Source of the DNA: Galeopsis tetrahit
Lineage: Eukaryota; Streptophyta; Magnoliopsida; Lamiales; Lamiaceae
DNA: 64,000 bases
Reading direction: 5' to 3'
NCBI GenBank assembly: GCA_963675135.1
Contig: OY776129.1
Coordinates: 79,325,348-79,389,347, forward strand
Position numbers and translations under genes: made by a program
Shown here: in pieces, positions 48,018 to 60,183 of the stretch
Position numbering within the stretch: the stretch's first letter is position 1
How the letters are laid out: the number at the start of each line of letters is the position of its first letter
The notes under the pieces: generated by a model
What the model was told of the DNA's origin: nothing
The model's database searches: none
The model's input: only the letters and a program-made list of their open reading frames with translations

Positions 48018-50169
48018 CTAATATTTATAATTCAATTTGAGTCGGTTAAGATATTTGAGTCTAATTATAGATACATCAACATATCTACCAAACGGAGACG
48101 TAAAAGTAATAAATCAATTACTATGGCCACACTGTATAGTCAAGAATCTCAATGGAAAAAATGGTAACAACTTAATTCCAAAGGTATTAAATATATTTGA
48201 CCCTTGACCAAACTAACTACTCGTGGAAACAAGTTAATACAAAGAGTCAAAGACTACTCAATTTCTCAGAAAGATCATATAAATTGATTTTCTATTTTAT
48301 TTTTATTTTGCCTATAGTCAAGATGTATAAAATAGTCTCTCATTTCATTATTTGGATAAGCACAATAACAATCATATGTCACAAAATGACAAACTCTCAA
48401 TTTCGATAAACACAATAATAATCATCTGTCACAAAATGTCAAACTTTCAATTTGAATAAACACAATAACGTCATCTGTCACAAAATGACAAACTCTCAAT
48501 TTGAATTTACAATTTAATCTAGATCAGTTAACTTATACAAGTCTGATCATAGATATTTCAATATATCTGTCTTGACCTTTTATTTTCTTCACCTTTCACA
48601 TTTTTTACTCATTTTTTCTCATTAGCCAAACATGTAGATTTCAATTCAAATTTTGCATCTATTTGGCTAATAAACAATATAAACTCATAATATCAATAAT
48701 GGAAAATGCTAGCTTGAAAAAAGAAATAGTTACTATAGTGGAGATAAACATTCATAACTATGACAAAAATTATTTTTCGATTTGTTTAATTAATTTCAAG
48801 ACAACTTAAACATCAACAGCAGACAAGATTCGTAATTTTGTTTAATTTGTTCTAGTGCAAGCAATGTACAAAAAGACCATAACCATAAAAGCAACAGCAA
48901 TGGGCAGACAAGATATAATTAGTAAAACATAAGATATTTAGAAGGGTAATACTGTACTACTCCAAAAAAATATAAACCAAATGCAATGAATACAAGACTG
49001 GGAGCCACCTCTTTTAAATCTCAATTAGAGACTGTTCAGTCCATTTCAAACGAATAGCCGCTAAACATTTTGTTCAGCCAAAGTGACTGTACGATAAGCC
49101 TTTTGTTCAACTGAAGTAAACGTACACTAAAAATTCAGGTGTGCTTAGATAATTTTGGAGAGTGAATAGTAACACTCTAAGACTTTTGATGCATTCGATG
49201 TTTAAGTTAAGAAGATCAAACAAACATTTATTCATAGAAAGATGTGGTCTTCTTCTCCTGGAATAGAAAATGCATCTGTAACTAATATAATCTAAATAAA
49301 ACCAAACATGGCCATATCATGTGGATTCACAACTCACAAGTACATTTTGTGTTAATACAGTATGAAAATATGTCATGTTTCAGAAACAAGTGGTATCAGC
49401 TTTTCATATTATTCTGTGGACTGTAACCAAGGGCTAAAATATCAAATATTTTTTCAATATATATTTTGAATGTTATGGTAAAAAATATGAAACAGATATT
49501 TAAAACATTGACTCAAACATAAACATGCAGAGAAAAGGTATATTAAAGATGCAAGAGTAAAAACGACTAAATGGAGGTGACTATTCACAAAAGTAATACG
49601 GAGTACTGTAATGAAATAATGGCATGTGCTATGACTATCAACATTAGCATACAAATAAACAGGCTAAGATGTTATTTTTCCATGTGATTATACAGTTCAT
49701 AACGATTATTCAATATAGATGAAGTAGGAAAATTACACAAAATTAATCAAGGCCACACAATCTGCGTCAATGCGTGCGACAAGCATCCGAAAATTCCAAC
49801 AAATTAAATTAGGAAAAGATCAAATCAAGTTTTGGACCAAGTTTGTAGTTATGGACACAACACAACTTAAAATAAAAGTCTCAGAAAGAAAGTCGTCGTG
49901 AAATTCATTAGTGATGGTAGTTATGAAGTCATTATGCATTGAACCTCTTTACCATGGATTTATAACAAGTAATGCATGCATGTACAACTCTTTCTTTGAG
50001 ACTGAATAATAACTTAAGGATATATCGAGTTTTCAATGACTTTATCATACACAGAACAGAGAAAAAGAAATGCCTGATACAATTATCAATTGAATAACAA
50101 AAATATCATTTTCATCCTTCAATACCACTTGTGGGCTTACCAAAATTTGGCACTGATTTGATTTGATCA

Positions 50170-53100
50170 TTAGCCTGTCTTTTGAAAAAAGTGTTCCAGC
50201 GACAAGAATCCTTTTGGCTGTGACTTGTTTGGTTTGGTTCCGTTGGACTTTTTTCCCAGAGAAGTGGTATTTCTAATATCCTGGAAGAAAAAAAAGGACG
50301 TTAGTTGCAAAAGATGTATGTGTGTATAGGTTGATAATGCATAGATCTTGTGAATTGGCATATTTGCCAACAAGCGGCCATTGTAAAACTCACAAACTAC
50401 AAATAAAGTATAAATTATGCAGAATTTCAGATTTTTTCATATGGGAATCGAGTGGATGAATTAAAAGACCTACCGATGAGGATTGATTAAGAGACCTCAT
50501 AACCTTGATTTGCCCCCCTCTGCCATCAGCTCCAACAGAAATTAAGTCACCAGTTCTTGAATTAGCTGATAAAGAACCTTGGTTTGGAACCTTCTTGCAC
50601 CATTTTCCCAAGTGCCAGTGGGAACCATCAGGACCCAGTAACCCACCAGAAAACCAACGATCGTCTAGAATTTCGGTAGATTGTAATAAAATGTTAGTTA
50701 CTTAACTCCACATGAAATTAAATTAATCAGAAAGTTTTTAAACAAATTAGGAAGGATCAGTGTTTACCAGGTTGTGCATCTGGAATCGGTGAATTAAGAT
50801 CATTTCTAATATGCGGTGAACTTTGAACTGGACTATTGTCACCTAAGCATATCACCTCATCATCTGCATTATCCAAAAGCTTGTTCACCTGGTCTCTCTT
50901 TCTACCCTGTCTCGTAGATAAAGAGCATGATACTCCATCTTTGTTGTTAGAGTTTACCGTTTCTACATCATTCTTCATATTAAAGCATGAGTCTGGTATA
51001 GGCACTTGGTATTCCTCATCCTTGTTTGTAAAGGAAGGACTTTTCACCTTTTTATTCTGGTCATCCGTAAATCCAGGTAAATTATCGTCCATTATGCGCT
51101 GTCTCTTCATAGGCATGCAAGGTTCATCTAAATCAATTTGATTTAGAGGTCTCTTCATGTGGTTTTCAAGCGGATTGTTATTATTGACTTTGATACTCTG
51201 ATCTTTCAGCACTCTCAAAGCTTCATTGTCTTTCATTTCAGCAGCGGCCTCCAGTTCTTGAACCCTCAACTGAATAATACTGAGTATTAGGTTAATTAAT
51301 AATATGACTGGACAAGTTTATGACTTATGAGCTCTGGATACTTACCTTGAGATTCTGTATCTTTTTGTTAGCCTTCTCAAGTTTACGATGATAGGTAGCT
51401 TCTCCTCTTCCTAAAATATTGCACTTGGCCATCAGTTCCTTGTATGCCCTACGCAGCAGAGTCAAATGCAGATTAGAAGGGACAGGAGTAAAAAGATCGG
51501 AGAAATAATAAAGGAGAGAAAACACTTCACATTCAAAAGATATGCTTCATTTTGTTTAATAACCGAAATTCCAAGAGATAGTTTGAAAATGCCATGCCAT
51601 AGGCATAGCTAGAGGTCTTTCACTTAAACAAAGATCTTTCATGTGTATGGATTATTGGATATTATTTAGGAAAAGGGTGTAAACAGCACAACTGTTTTTT
51701 TAGTACTTTAATTGGTCACAAATTGTATAAGTAGAAATAAGAACAGCTAAATTATATCTGCTGAAAAGAGAGACCCTTTTCCAACAATCAATAACTTCAG
51801 CTTATACTTTGTGATTCAATGCATGAACTCTGCATATTAACTAGTTCAGTATCAGAACACAATATGATGTGATATAAAAAATCTTGTATTGGCACCCAAA
51901 CCAGTTGAATAAAAAATTGAAGAAAATTGTAAGAAATAAATACACTTACTTGTTACGAATTACCAACGATTTTTTCAGAGTATCAATTGTATCTCTGCTA
52001 CCAAAATCATTGCCTAATGAAGCAAGCTTCACAACTTCATCTTCTTCCAAGTCTACATCAGAGGCCCTGTACCAAGATGATAGGATTCATCATCAATCTA
52101 CAAAAAACTGTGTTGTAAAGAAGCATGAAAAAGTTTTGAACAAAACACAAGCATCACATACAGTTTATGTGCAGCAAGCTCCTTGGCCAAAGCTAAATTT
52201 CTCTCTTTAACTCTCGTGCATTCCAAAGCAAATTTATCCAGCGCCTGCAACATTAACCGCTTAGCTTAATAAAATTCTTATAAGAATCTGAAAATTTTGT
52301 CTGATGCTGATGCTGATGCTGATGCAGTCTGAACTAGATAACTTTTGGTGTAAATACATAGTGTGTATATGGAAATGTATAGTGTGTTCCTACCAGAACA
52401 TTACATCTCAATGATAGCAGAAACAAAATGCTTACATCAGATTTCAAGCGAAGCAACTTCTGGCTGGTGGCCACCTGTGCTAGAGATTCATTTTTAAGTG
52501 CCACCTCTGCTTTTAATTGCTCCTTGCAAGAGAAGAGCTACAACAGAAGATAAACATTAAATGGGAAATTATAATTTCAAATTCTTGGCAGAAATAATAA
52601 TTGATACTTAATTCTTTCACATTTTATGAATTGCAACAACAGCTAGTCAATCCAGTCAGTATATAACACATGAATCCACAATTTATCAGCATCCCAACAA
52701 TTCAAAATTCTAGAATATTCAATCAGTTGTCCTTCAGAAAATCAGATGAATAAAATAATGTGCAAAGCCAAACCCACACTCAGAACTTGGATAAGAATTC
52801 CAGTTTTCAAATTCATCAAAAAGAAACAATTCACTTATTCTTGAACCAATAAAAGAAGTAAAGGTTAAATGGATTATGTTATGTTATCCATGACTTCTTT
52901 AAATTCTTCCAAACAAGACAATTGCAACAACACATGTAATGAATTACCTGATCCTTAACTTCACTGAAATTTTTCTGTTGCTGCTCCAAAGTGGAAGCCA
53001 GATTTGCAACTTTTCCCTCCAGTCTATTGACCTCTTGCCGTAACTCTTCTGGATTTTCGTCATGATCATGTGGCTTTTGAGAACTAGAATCATTTGCATC

Positions 53101-53883
53101 ACCAACGGACTGAAAATACAGGCGACCAACATTTGCATTTGTACATTTTTGCTTGCATATTGGACAATTCCTCTTCTTCAAATCAGGGCAGTACTCAAAC
53201 CATTGTTGAAGGCTGTGGTTTTCAACAAATACATAATGTCAAGTTCACCTTAAATCAAATGAAAATTCTAATTATCACTTTCTAGCCTTTGTGCATCAAT
53301 ATTGCTCCCATATGGCCATATTAACAAATAGTAGTCTATCACTTTCCGATTTAGCAGAGGAACAGAGACTTTCCACAGAAAAATTTAAAAAAATCAAGCT
53401 CAAACAACAAGACTTTAAGAAAAATTTGTGTATTAAGATCATCATATCATGCGGATACAGAACACTATAGAGAATTTAAGGGGAAAACAGTATACACTCA
53501 ATTCTAGGGCTTCGATTTTATACAAACATATCATATTAATCTATTCGAATTAATTTAAAATAAAACATACAAGCATCATTTTGAGCTGCATTCCAGTTAA
53601 AATCTCAAACAAAAAACACTCTACGGCTTACAAAGCAGCTTGCAACAACAACACTCACTCGTAATCGCATATCCACCATAAACATAGATCGGTTTCACTG
53701 AGGGGGGAAATAATTGAAAATATAAGGGGATTTAAATGCAACTGACCAGAGCTCGTGAAAAACATGGCCGCAACCAGAGATCGATTGAAGATCTTCAACT
53801 ATTGGTTTGAGATCTTCGTAACAGATTGAGCATATGGTTTTTGCGAAAGAATTTCTGTTGCCATTCTTGTTAGCTTCAGCCAT
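50170..53883 (-). CDS. TRAIP: TRAIP-like RING-type E3 ubiquitin ligase
   Basis: Nine exons (53747-53883, 52948-53212, 52436-52537, 52162-52244, 51950-52066, 51346-51448, 50768-51269, 50474-50664, 50170-50280) are phase-consistent and give 536 aa. A RING-H2 domain occupies residues 18-65: CSIC, then CGHVFHELC, then CPIC. LQQWFEYCPD and GRLYFQSVGD follow, as in animal TRAIP. A coiled coil spans about 85-260 (EELRQEVNRLEGKVANLAS, LEQQQKNFSEVKDQ and later exons). The C-terminal part is polar, then a conserved globular piece DDRWFSGGLLGPDGSHWHLG precedes GKWCKKV. The extreme end FLSLEHFF resembles a PIP box. TRAIP ubiquitinates stalled replisomes in animals; a plant genome-maintenance role is inferred. 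Fragments of this gene recur at 56.5, 58.0 and 63.4 kb. Confidence 0.88.
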
Positions 53884-54333
53884 GTCGGCATTTTCCCCAT
53901 TGTTGCTTCAATTTTCTTCGTTTTATTGTTCATGGCCAAAATTTGAAACGTTTTTAGGAGATGAATTTGGCGCGGGAGAAGCGGGAAGAAAGGGAAAAAT
54001 TTCCCTCGATTCAATTCAATTGGGCCAAACATTTCAAATTGGGCTGCGATTTTAAGGTTTATAACTGGGCCACATTTATACACACACTCGATTTGTGAGG
54101 AAACCCACCCACTTAAGCGGCTCTAAAGTACCCCTTCTATAATATTATTGACTAATGGTTTAATAGATAAAAATGTATCATTTTTTTGTTTTCAAGATCA
54201 AAATCCAAAATGTTGAGACCAAAATTATGAAGGGCCATGAATGGTGTGACCAAAAGTAAATGTTTCTAAAAAAAATATAGTCGTATTTAATTTTATATAT
54301 TCATAAATTAAATTTGGTGGTTTGTGTTGAAGG

Positions 54334-55037
54334 CAGTGACGGAGCCACAAACTAACCAATGGGGAGCCCAATTATGAATAATAAATTTACTTTTAATATC
54401 TATAAAATTTTTTAAACATATAATATATTACTAATAAATCAAGTTAAGTTTTAATATGTTTTAATAAAAGTTTCATTCATTCCGCTCATTACCTACAAAA
54501 TAATATTTATACAATCTATATACGAGCATTTTTTAATTTTTATGTTTTAAATTGTTATATACTTCACTTTTCATATTGATTGACGCTATTAGTCTTAATT
54601 CTTGTTTTAAAAATTTATCATTTTTATCATGTTTCTCCCTAAATTACTCATATATAAATTCCTATAATTTTTATTTTAATACTTTTTTCATCTTTCTTTC
54701 TTGATAATTGAAACAAGTTATTCCACTCTCTTATAATTTCATTCATTTTTTCCCTCAATCTTTCATGATAAAGAAAGATAAATTTGTAAAAAACAAATGT
54801 TATTTAATTATACACAAATCAAGTACTTATAAGACAGAAAAAGTAATAATTGCACTACTAATATTTTAATAATACAGTTAGAAATTGTTATATAACTATT
54901 AAATATGATTGACTATAATTATATTTATTTTTTCTTTTATTTTTTATTATTTAATATTTTTTTAAAAATTATTAAAAAAAATTGTAAAATGGGTGGGGGG
55001 CCAGTGACCCCCTGGCCCCTCTCTCCCTCCGTCCCTG
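54334..55037. mobile_element. hAT-like non-autonomous element with 8-bp target duplication
   Basis: The ends CAGTGACGGAGCCAC and the complement CAGGGACGGAGGGAG are inverted. They are flanked by GTTGAAGG (54326-54333) and GTTCAAGG (55038-55045), one mismatch in 8. The 704-bp interior is AT-rich and noncoding, with GGGGAGCCC and GGGGGGCCAGTGACCCCC near the ends. Confidence 0.75.
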
Positions 55038-55045
55038 GTTCAAGG

Positions 55046-56201
55046 TAGCATTGCATTTTTTTCTGCAGCGATGAAAGACAATTTCATACTCATACATCTT
55101 GGTCGGTCACAAGTAACACATTTAAATTAAACTTTTGGTCACGTAGTCTTTCACAACATCTCCAACCACAAACTCTAAAATGAATATTTCTAAATTTTAA
55201 AATATAGTTTTTGTACTTTATTTGAAATTAATATTATTAAATTTATTAAAATCATAAAATGTAAATAAATTTATAATTTTTAAATATTTCATCCTTGGGA
55301 CTTCATGGTAATTGGTACTGGTGTATAATTTTTTTTTATTATTTGTATTTGTATTTCTTTTTAGTTTATGTTTAATATGTCAACGTTATATATAGCTAGA
55401 TAATGTGTATATGTTTATTTTAATACGTAATGTATTTCATATTTATATGTCTTATTATGTTTTACCTTTTTTTTTTTCAGCAATAATAATACATACACAA
55501 AAAATTAAATTAGACAACTAAAATCATATTATAAATTAGTATAACAATAGAATTGTAATTATATTTAACAAAATAACTCTAATTTAAAATATAGTGAACT
55601 TTAATAACGTATACAAAAAAAAAATTACACTGGCTAAAATCATATTGTAAATTAGTTTAACAATATATTTAAGAAAACCCTAAACCCTTAAAAAAAACAT
55701 TTGGTGGAGGGGCTAATAGTATTATTAATTGAATATTATTTATTAACATAAAATGTAATAAAATTAACTTTATAGGAGATATTATTGAAACGGTAATATC
55801 AATATTGTTTTGATGTATAGAAACAAATAATTAATAGAACATTGAATTAGAATTGTGTTATTTTAATTAAAAAAACATGTCGTTAGTGTTTTAACTCTCA
55901 AACAAATTCTACTTTCTCGATTCGTCTATAAATTTCCTGTTATTTTTTTGGTATAGAGAAAAATATAGATAAAATGTAAGATATAAGATGAAATGTAAGA
56001 ATAAAAAATAAAAAAAATTTACAAAAAAAGTATAAAAATCTTATAGAATAACGGATCAAAATAGTAAAATGAAAAAGTTTATAGATGGACAAAAAGAGTA
56101 ATTTATTAGTAGGAGTAGTATTTTATTATTTCAATCCTAATATAATCTCCTCTCTCCTCCCTCTTTGTTGTTTCTATCTGACACGGTTAGACGGTTAGTG
56201 A
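55046..56201. other. AT-rich gene-free stretch
   Basis: No gene or complete element found. Around 55910-56105 there are phrases such as CGATTCGTCTATAAATTTCC and GTTTATAGATGGACAAAAAGAG that look like decayed Stowaway ends. Confidence 0.45.
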
Positions 56202-56571
56202 GCATATTAATTACTCCCTCCGTTCCAGAAGAATTTATACTCATGGGATGACACACAATTTAAAAAATGTGTAAGAAAAAATGTAATGAGTGATATTTTG
56301 AGGGATAGTTTTGTAAAGTTTTATGAACAAATGAATGTAAAAGGTAGATTGAGTGTGAAAAAGTAATGACATATGGATAAATAAGAGTATATTTTAAGGG
56401 TGGGAATTATGAAGATATTTCATTTTATAGAGCGTACAAGTTGGTATGGATCATCCGTATATGAAAAGTGTGTAAATTCGTAGTTCTATCTGAACATAAT
56501 ATGATGTGATAGAAAAAATATGTGGTTTTCAACAAATACATAATGTCAAGTTCACCCTTAAATCAAATGCC
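56202..56571. repeat. 370-bp direct repeat, left copy (Stowaway plus TRAIP intron fragment)
   Basis: It begins AGCATATTAATTACTCCCTC and contains a Stowaway-like element (from 56214, right end decayed near 56492). It then continues into GTGGTTTTCAACAAATACATA and ATGTCAAGTTCACC, which is the sequence around the exon 2 acceptor and intron 1 of the TRAIP-like gene (53215-53260). An almost identical block is at 57725-58092. Confidence 0.85.
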
Positions 56572-57480
56572 AAGTTCGCGGATGATCTGATAGTCGATGT
56601 CGATGTGTTTAGCTCGTTTGTGGGCGACTGGATTATGATATGTTGGTGGTTGTGAAGAAAGAGCATGAAGTTCTTTTAGAAGCGAACAGAGCCAAACAAT
56701 TTCCGAAGCTGTGGTTGCCGTAGCACGATATTCTGATTCGCAACTAGATCGCGAGACGGTAGGTTGCTTTTTGGCAGCCCAGGAGACCAAGTTTGGGCCG
56801 AGGAAGACAGCGTAACCAAAAGTAGAGCGACGAGTGTTAAGGCAGCGAGCCCAGTCAGCATCCGAGTAGGCGAGTAACTTTGAATGTCTAAGAGAGAATA
56901 TAAGGCCGAGATGAGAAGTGTCTTTAACATAGCGAAGGATGCGCTTGACAGCATGGAAGTGATCGACCATTGGATGTGATTGGAACTGACTTACTGTGTT
57001 GACTGCAAAGGCAAGATCTATTCGTGTGATAGTGAGGTATTGAAGGGCGCCGACTAGCTAGGGAGCGAAAAAGAGTAGGATCAGCGAACAGAGTGTCGTC
57101 TAAGCGAAGAAGTTCCGTCAAGGAGAGATGGGTGGCAACAGGTTTTTATTCGAGCATGTTTGCTCGAGTAAGAATGTCAGTAGCGTACTTTGATTGGCCG
57201 AGGAAGAGACCACAATCGTTGTAAGTGACTTCAAGACCGAGGAAGTAAGTTAGGCGACCAAGGTCCTTGATAGCAAACTCTTTATTGATCCTGGAAGTAA
57301 GACGATTGATAAATGTTTGATCATTTCCAGTGATTATTATATCATCAACATAGACGAGGAGATAAAGAATAATACGACCTGGCGTATAAATGAATAGCGA
57401 GGTATCAGATTTGATTTATGTGAAGCCGAGGACGAGAAGGAAGTCACAAAAATGTTGAAACCATGCGCGATCAAATATAT
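56563..57480 (-). pseudogene. Ty1/copia retrotransposon pol fragment (reverse transcriptase - RNase H)
   Basis: The minus strand encodes reverse-transcriptase C-terminal motifs (YVDDIIITG near 57330-57360, LTYFLGLEV). After a frame break it encodes copia RNase H (VDHFHAVKRILRYVKDTSH, LLAYSDADWARC, SRSSCESEYRA, KHIDIDYQIIRE). An in-frame stop and at least one shift lie between 56970 and 57130. The catalytic acidic residues of RNase H are still present. The fragment lacks gag, integrase and LTRs and is sandwiched between two direct repeats. Confidence 0.85.
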
Positions 57481-57724
57481 TGGGTTTTAATATTTGATCA
57501 CCATTTTACTTGCTTTTCTTCATTAGTATTTATTTTATTTTGCATTTAGTCATTAGTTCACCCCCATGTTTTATCACTATATTTACGTGACGACGTACAA
57601 CACTAAGGCTACACAAGCAAACTAGTCCCGTGGTTCGATAATTAAACGGTCACTTACTTTTACTACACTTTTACTACGAGGACCCTCTTACACTTGAGAG
57701 GTGAGTATTGAAAAATACGTGTCA
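57481..57724. mobile_element. Noncoding retroelement debris
   Basis: Phrases such as ACTAGTCCCGTGGTTCGATA, CACTTACTTTTACTAC and TACGAGGACCCTCTTACACT resemble the conserved noncoding leader of plant LTR elements. There is no frame. It adjoins the copia fragment but may come from a different element. Confidence 0.4.
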
Positions 57725-58092
57725 GCATATTAATTACTCCCTCCATTTCAGAAGAATTTATACTCATGGGATGACACACAATATAAGAGATGTGTAAAAA
57801 AAAATGTAATGAGTGATATTTTGAGGGATAGTTTTGTAAAGTTTTATGAACAAATGAATGTAAAAGGTAGATTGAGTGTGAAAAAGTAATGACATGGATA
57901 AATAAGAGTATATTTTAAGGGTGGAAGTTATGAATATATTTCATTTTATAGAGCGTACAAATTGGTATGGATCATCCGTATATGAAAAGTGTGCAAATGC
58001 GTAGTTCTATCTGAACATAATATGATGTGATAGAAAAAATATGTGGTTTTCAACAAATACATAATGTCAAGTTCACCCTTAAATCAAATGAA
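57725..58092. repeat. 370-bp direct repeat, right copy
   Basis: It is collinear with 56202-56571 (AGCATATTAATTACTCCCTC ... CTTAAATCAAATG) and differs by scattered substitutions and a few small indels. After 58092 it continues into further TRAIP intron 1-like sequence, whereas the left copy is cut by the copia fragment. Confidence 0.85.
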
Positions 58093-58200
58093 AATTCCTA
58101 TTATCACTTTCTAGCCTTCATGCATCAATATTTCTCCCGTAGCATATTTAAGCAAAATTTGTGTATTGAATTAATTTAAAATAAAACAAACAAAACATAA
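58018..58200. pseudogene. Fragment of TRAIP-like gene intron 1
   Basis: AACAAATACATAATGTCAAG, TTATCACTTTCTAGCCTT(C)ATGC and CAAAATTTGTGTATTGAATT match, in order, the intron 1 region of the TRAIP-like gene at about 53215-53570, with internal deletions. Only the last few bases of the exon 2 acceptor are included. It is a displaced intronic copy, not a functional gene. Confidence 0.75.
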
Positions 58201-58268
58201 AACATAATCACACTTCTTTTTCTCATAAGGACTTTTTCTCCGTCCCACTTCAGAAACTGTTTTATTTA

Positions 58269-58519
58269 CTGCCTCCGTCCCCGTGATTATTTGCATAATT
58301 TTCTTAATGAGTGTCCCAATATTTTTTGCACACTCAAAAAAATAAAACAACTCACATAATTTTTTATTTTACTTTTCTTTCCCTTTAGTCAAATCTCTTC
58401 CACTTTAATCAACGAATTACCAATAATACTCCTCATTTTTTACCTTACACATCACTTTATTTCATTTTCTTAATCTCCGTGTCGGTCAAAGTGTACATAA
58501 AATCATGGGACGGAGGGAG
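58269..58519. mobile_element. Stowaway-type MITE
   Basis: CTGCCTCCGTCCCCGTGATTATTTGCA pairs with ...AAAATCATGGGACGGAGGGAG around 251 bp, with TA on each side. The ends are well conserved. Confidence 0.85.
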
Positions 58520-58637
58520 TAGTTATTAATGAAAATATATGTTTTAAATTCTTGAAAACTAGTTTTTGTCCTCATCTTGTATATCGTAATTAACAGAAAT
58601 ATATATATATACATGTGTAATTTGCTAGGTCTACTAC

Positions 58638-58933
58638 ATGCAGCAGGAGGGTAGACAATATTATTGTCTGCACAGTAATATGCCTTTTTCATTTTGTAAT
58701 TCTTTTTTTAGAATGAGAGCAAAAAGACTCCTAGCGATGAATCTGGTTGCTCGAATCCTGCGAGCAAAAAGAACCAGGTACAAATTCCGAAAACTATCTT
58801 CAAATGATTTTTGTTTTTAATATACATAAAATGCGACTAAAAAAAAATAAAGATGATTAATCTTGTTGTTGACAGATACCGGCGAGTTAAAAAAGAGCCT
58901 GTGGATCTTGTTGCCTTCCTAAACAGCGACGTG
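58638..58933 (+). other. Possible orphan exon pair of unknown origin
   Basis: An acceptor-like TTTTTTTAG at about 58711 opens a 79-base block that ends in CAG|GTACAAATT. A second acceptor TTGACAG near 58875 opens a block ending GTG|GTAATAA. One frame joins as LVARILRAKRTRYRRVKKEP then VDLVAFLNSD; another reads SKKTPSDESGCSNPASKKNQ and then stops at once. No family was recognised and no flanking exons were found. Likely a captured gene fragment. Confidence 0.25.
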
Positions 58934-59976
58934 GTAATAATTTATTTATTTTTCATAATATATTACAGTATATTATGATTAATTACATGCACATTATTAT
59001 ATTATAATAAATTAGATTTACAATAGTCGTGTGCTGTCCCCGACACAAAAAATAATAGAGCACAATCTAACCCTAAGATAGTTTCTCTTTAATTAATCTT
59101 ACCAATTTAATCAACAAACTCGATTATCTCAATCGTTCGAACCAATTTAATCAACAAACCCGTTTATCTCAATTTAATCTCAAATTAGTTTGAATTATTT
59201 CTTACAAATAACCCTAAAACATGTATATACATAAGGATACAAGACGCTCCTTTCATACATCCCAGATGCTGGTGTTCTGTTTTAGTTGCTACAATTTCCA
59301 TAATATTATAAGAATTACAGATTATAATTTATGAGATATCTAGAATTGATATAAGAATAAAATTGAGTGATAAAGTTTATTAAACTTCTAATTCAAAACG
59401 TGTATAGCATCTACTCAAGTAATAACAAAATCGAAATATAAATAAAGAACAACCCAAATTATTTAATTAAAAAGAAAATATAAGATTTCACAATCCTCAA
59501 ACTAGAATTAAAGAAATTACCTATCCATAATAGACGAAATAACACAAATCCGTAAAAAATATATTCACGTTCTTCCAATTATCTAATAATAAGAAAAATA
59601 ATTCAAAACAAACTTGGAATCACATCTCTTCCCAATATCTTCTCTCTCCTCGCCAAAAAAATATAGGGTTGGGTATATACCCCTCCAGCTTTGTTAAATA
59701 GACCCCCTTCCACTTTTATTAATTAAATATTCATGTAAAATACCACATTTACCCTTTAGTAAAATATTGAAGATATATACACTCCTCTCCCCCAAAATCC
59801 TAATTGAATTAACCCTAATTTTAGGGCAGTCGCCGTCGCCGCCGCCGCCACTCCGGCCGTCGTCGCCCGTCAACACCTCCTCCGTCAGATGCCGCCAGCG
59901 CCACCGAATCCGACCAAAACATTCAAAAAATTTAAAAAAAACTTAAAAAAAAAAAAAAATGAAAATTGTATTTTTT
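58934..59976. other. AT-rich gene-free stretch ending in a GC-rich patch
   Basis: No gene is supported. A phrase AACCAATTTAATCAACAAAC is duplicated near 59100 and 59140. At 59825-59915 a CCGCCGCCGCC-type patch stands out from the AT-rich surroundings. Its frames are open only briefly and match no family I know. Confidence 0.45.
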
Positions 59977-60183
59977 CGACAAACCAGTGTCGATCGACAC
60001 TGATTTGTCGACCAAAAAGCATCTAGTCGACTATAATTTGTCGACGAAAAACATTTTCGTCGACAACATTTGATCGATTGAATTTTTTTTAAAAAGAAAT
60101 AGAATTTTCGACAAGAAATTGTCGACCCTAAACATTATGGTCGACAACAATTTGTCGACCATAATTGTTAGGGTCGACAACCA
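59977..60183. repeat. Array of GTCGAC/TTGTCGACC palindromic motifs
   Basis: About a dozen TCGACA/TGTCGA words, seven of them full GTCGAC palindromes, occur in 207 bases. They are organised as nested short inversions, such as AGTGTCGATCGACACT, TTTTCGTCGACAAC and TAGGGTCGACAACC with its upstream partners. No coding frame. It may be a foldback or transposase-binding end of an unrecognised element. Confidence 0.65.

Larger units (their letters stand above)
44764..50169. other. Gene-poor AT-rich interval
   Basis: No expressed-type gene was found in these 5.4 kb. Landmarks are a lone Stowaway left end near 45221, an (AT)n/(T)n microsatellite at 46541-46600, an RNase H-like pseudogene at about 47080-47440, a Stowaway remnant at 47869-48017, and a tandem phrase CACAATAACAATCATATGTC ACAAAATG repeated three times at about 48360-48505. 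The last kilobase is the 3' flank of the TRAIP-like gene. Confidence 0.55.

Noticed and set aside
59825..59915. GC-rich CCGCCGCC patch as a possible coding exon
   Set aside because: No conserved frame, splice context or recognisable protein; simple trinucleotide repetition explains it.
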